Source: Polyangia bacterium (GTDB lineage: Bacteria > Myxococcota_A > Polyangia > Nannocystales > Nannocystaceae). Taken from it: a stretch of DNA of 64,000 nt. The DNA lies in the NCBI GenBank assembly GCA_030429545.1, contig JAUIFF010000003.1, positions 124,001 to 188,000 of the forward strand, read 5' to 3'. The first letter of the stretch is position 1. Each line of letters starts with the position of its first letter. Of this stretch, positions 63,510-64,000 are shown in pieces. A program made the translations under genes and the position numbers. Under the pieces are notes generated by a model. The model ran no database searches. It had not been told where the DNA came from and saw nothing but the letters and a program-made list of their open reading frames with translations.

Positions 63510-63528
63510 GGCTGCGACGATCGCAGCC
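63510..63528. terminator. Bidirectional hairpin terminator
   Basis: GGCTGCGA-CGA-TCGCAGCC, perfect 8-base stem with AAAT on the left and GTTT on the right, between the convergent response-regulator and YhhN-family genes. Confidence 0.7.
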
Positions 63529-63556
63529 GTTTGCAATTTAGGTGTTGATACAACCG

Positions 63557-64000
63557 CTAGCGATCACGCGATGCCGTAATCCCCAGCTGTCCCAGCCAGT
63601 AGAGCACGATAATCGGGTAACGGACCAGGGCGATCGGCTCGTGAAACTTGTTGAGGGCGATCAAACTATCGCTCGCGGCAAAGGCCACCGCGCCCAAAAA
63701 GGCAAACCGTCCGAGTGCGGTTGGAGGCCTCCCGAGCAGCGCGCCAGCTCGCCACAGCATCACGCAAATAGCGACCGTGTAGAGCGTGACCGGCACCAGC
63801 ATGGCGCCGAGCCCCGGGCGCAAAAACATCACCATACTCAGGCCATAGCCAGCAAAGCCCAATCCCCACAGCGGAGCCGGTCGTCGCGTGCGCTTGAGGT
63901 ACGCGATAATGTAAAAAACATGTCCGATGAGAAAGGCAACAAGACCCGCAGTAAATGTGCTCGGGCTCACTTCGAGTAGGACATCACCGATGACGCAAGC
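63557..64000 (-). CDS. YhhN/TMEM86 family protein (lysoplasmalogenase-like), 5' end outside window
   Basis: The frame continues to the window edge, so the gene is cut. The visible 147 codons start ACVIGDVLLEVSPSTF, then GLVAFLIGHVFYI, WGLGFAGYGLSMVMF, AFAASDSLIALNKF and LYWLGQLGI. IGDVLL, FLxGHxxYI and the ASDSxxxxxKF motif are signatures of the YhhN/TMEM86 family, multi-TM proteins that include lysoplasmalogenase, which hydrolyses the vinyl-ether bond of lysoplasmalogens. Plasmalogens are known in myxobacteria. An internal GTG (63970) would split the conserved first motif and is not the start. Confidence 0.88.
   Translation of the reverse strand, partial: ACVIGDVLLEVSPSTFTAGLVAFLIGHVFYIIAYLKRTRRPAPLWGLGFAGYGLSMVMFLRPGLGAMLVPVTLYTVAICVMLWRAGALLGRPPTALGRFAFLGAVAFAASDSLIALNKFHEPIALVRYPIIVLYWLGQLGITASRDR

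Overview
The window is high-GC DNA (by eye a little over 60% GC) and looks like a chromosomal piece of a predatory-type myxobacterium (Myxococcota). The best guess is the Nannocystineae (relatives of Nannocystis, Plesiocystis, Enhygromyxa). The reasons are: several Hanks-type Ser/Thr kinases fused to TPR, cNMP-binding or single-TM modules; FHA-GGDEF and REC-GGDEF-EAL signalling proteins; lipoproteins with Thr/Gly/Asp-rich linkers; an ADYC-domain lipoprotein; and sterol genes (CYP51-like P450, ERG4/ERG24-type sterol reductase, SCP2), which are rare in bacteria but known in this suborder. No rRNA, tRNA, CRISPR, IS element or prophage was seen.

Layout. 0-4 kb: 3' part of a pseudokinase, two tandem paralogous TetR repressors, and an inositol-monophosphatase-family gene whose 3' end is repeated behind its stop. 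4-7 kb: a zinc-independent ribosomal protein pair (rpsN, type B rpmE), a persulfide dioxygenase-rhodanese fusion and an SDR. 7-10 kb: Smr protein, kinase-cNMP fusion, lipoprotein. 10.5-18.3 kb (minus strand): FHA-GGDEF, mutL, miaA, accA, then a pseudo-rhomboid with a helical-repeat region. 18.6-27 kb: penicillin-binding protein, arylamine N-acetyltransferase, aldehyde dehydrogenase, DFR-like reductase, CYP51-like P450 and a divergent sterol reductase. 27-37.6 kb: kinase plus membrane partner, SDR pair, comM, an NHL-repeat gene remnant, a secreted protein lying between two copies of a junction sequence, alpha/beta hydrolase, ADYC lipoprotein. 37.7-47 kb: kinase-TPR, SCP2, then a five-gene plus-strand operon (SDR, acyl-CoA carboxylase beta, enoyl-CoA hydratase, biotin carboxylase alpha, BKACE) resembling acyclic terpenoid (atu) or leucine (liu) catabolism. 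47.4-56.8 kb: one gene for a 3131-residue TPR protein. 57-61 kb: lipoprotein, REC-GGDEF-EAL protein, histidine-kinase-like partner. 61-64 kb: a lower-GC patch with a Cys-rich secreted protein and two small membrane proteins, a response regulator, and a 5'-cut YhhN-family gene.

The most unusual signal is not a gene. A short degenerate palindrome, TGYANNTRCA, occurs at least 44 times on both sides of gene boundaries and in all reading frames. About two would be expected from base composition. It is often built with codons that are otherwise uncommon here (GCA, GTA, ACA, TAT), so the DNA word itself seems to be selected, in the manner of a highly iterated palindrome. A second theme is the presence of decayed copies of gene 3' ends right after the parent gene (three loci).
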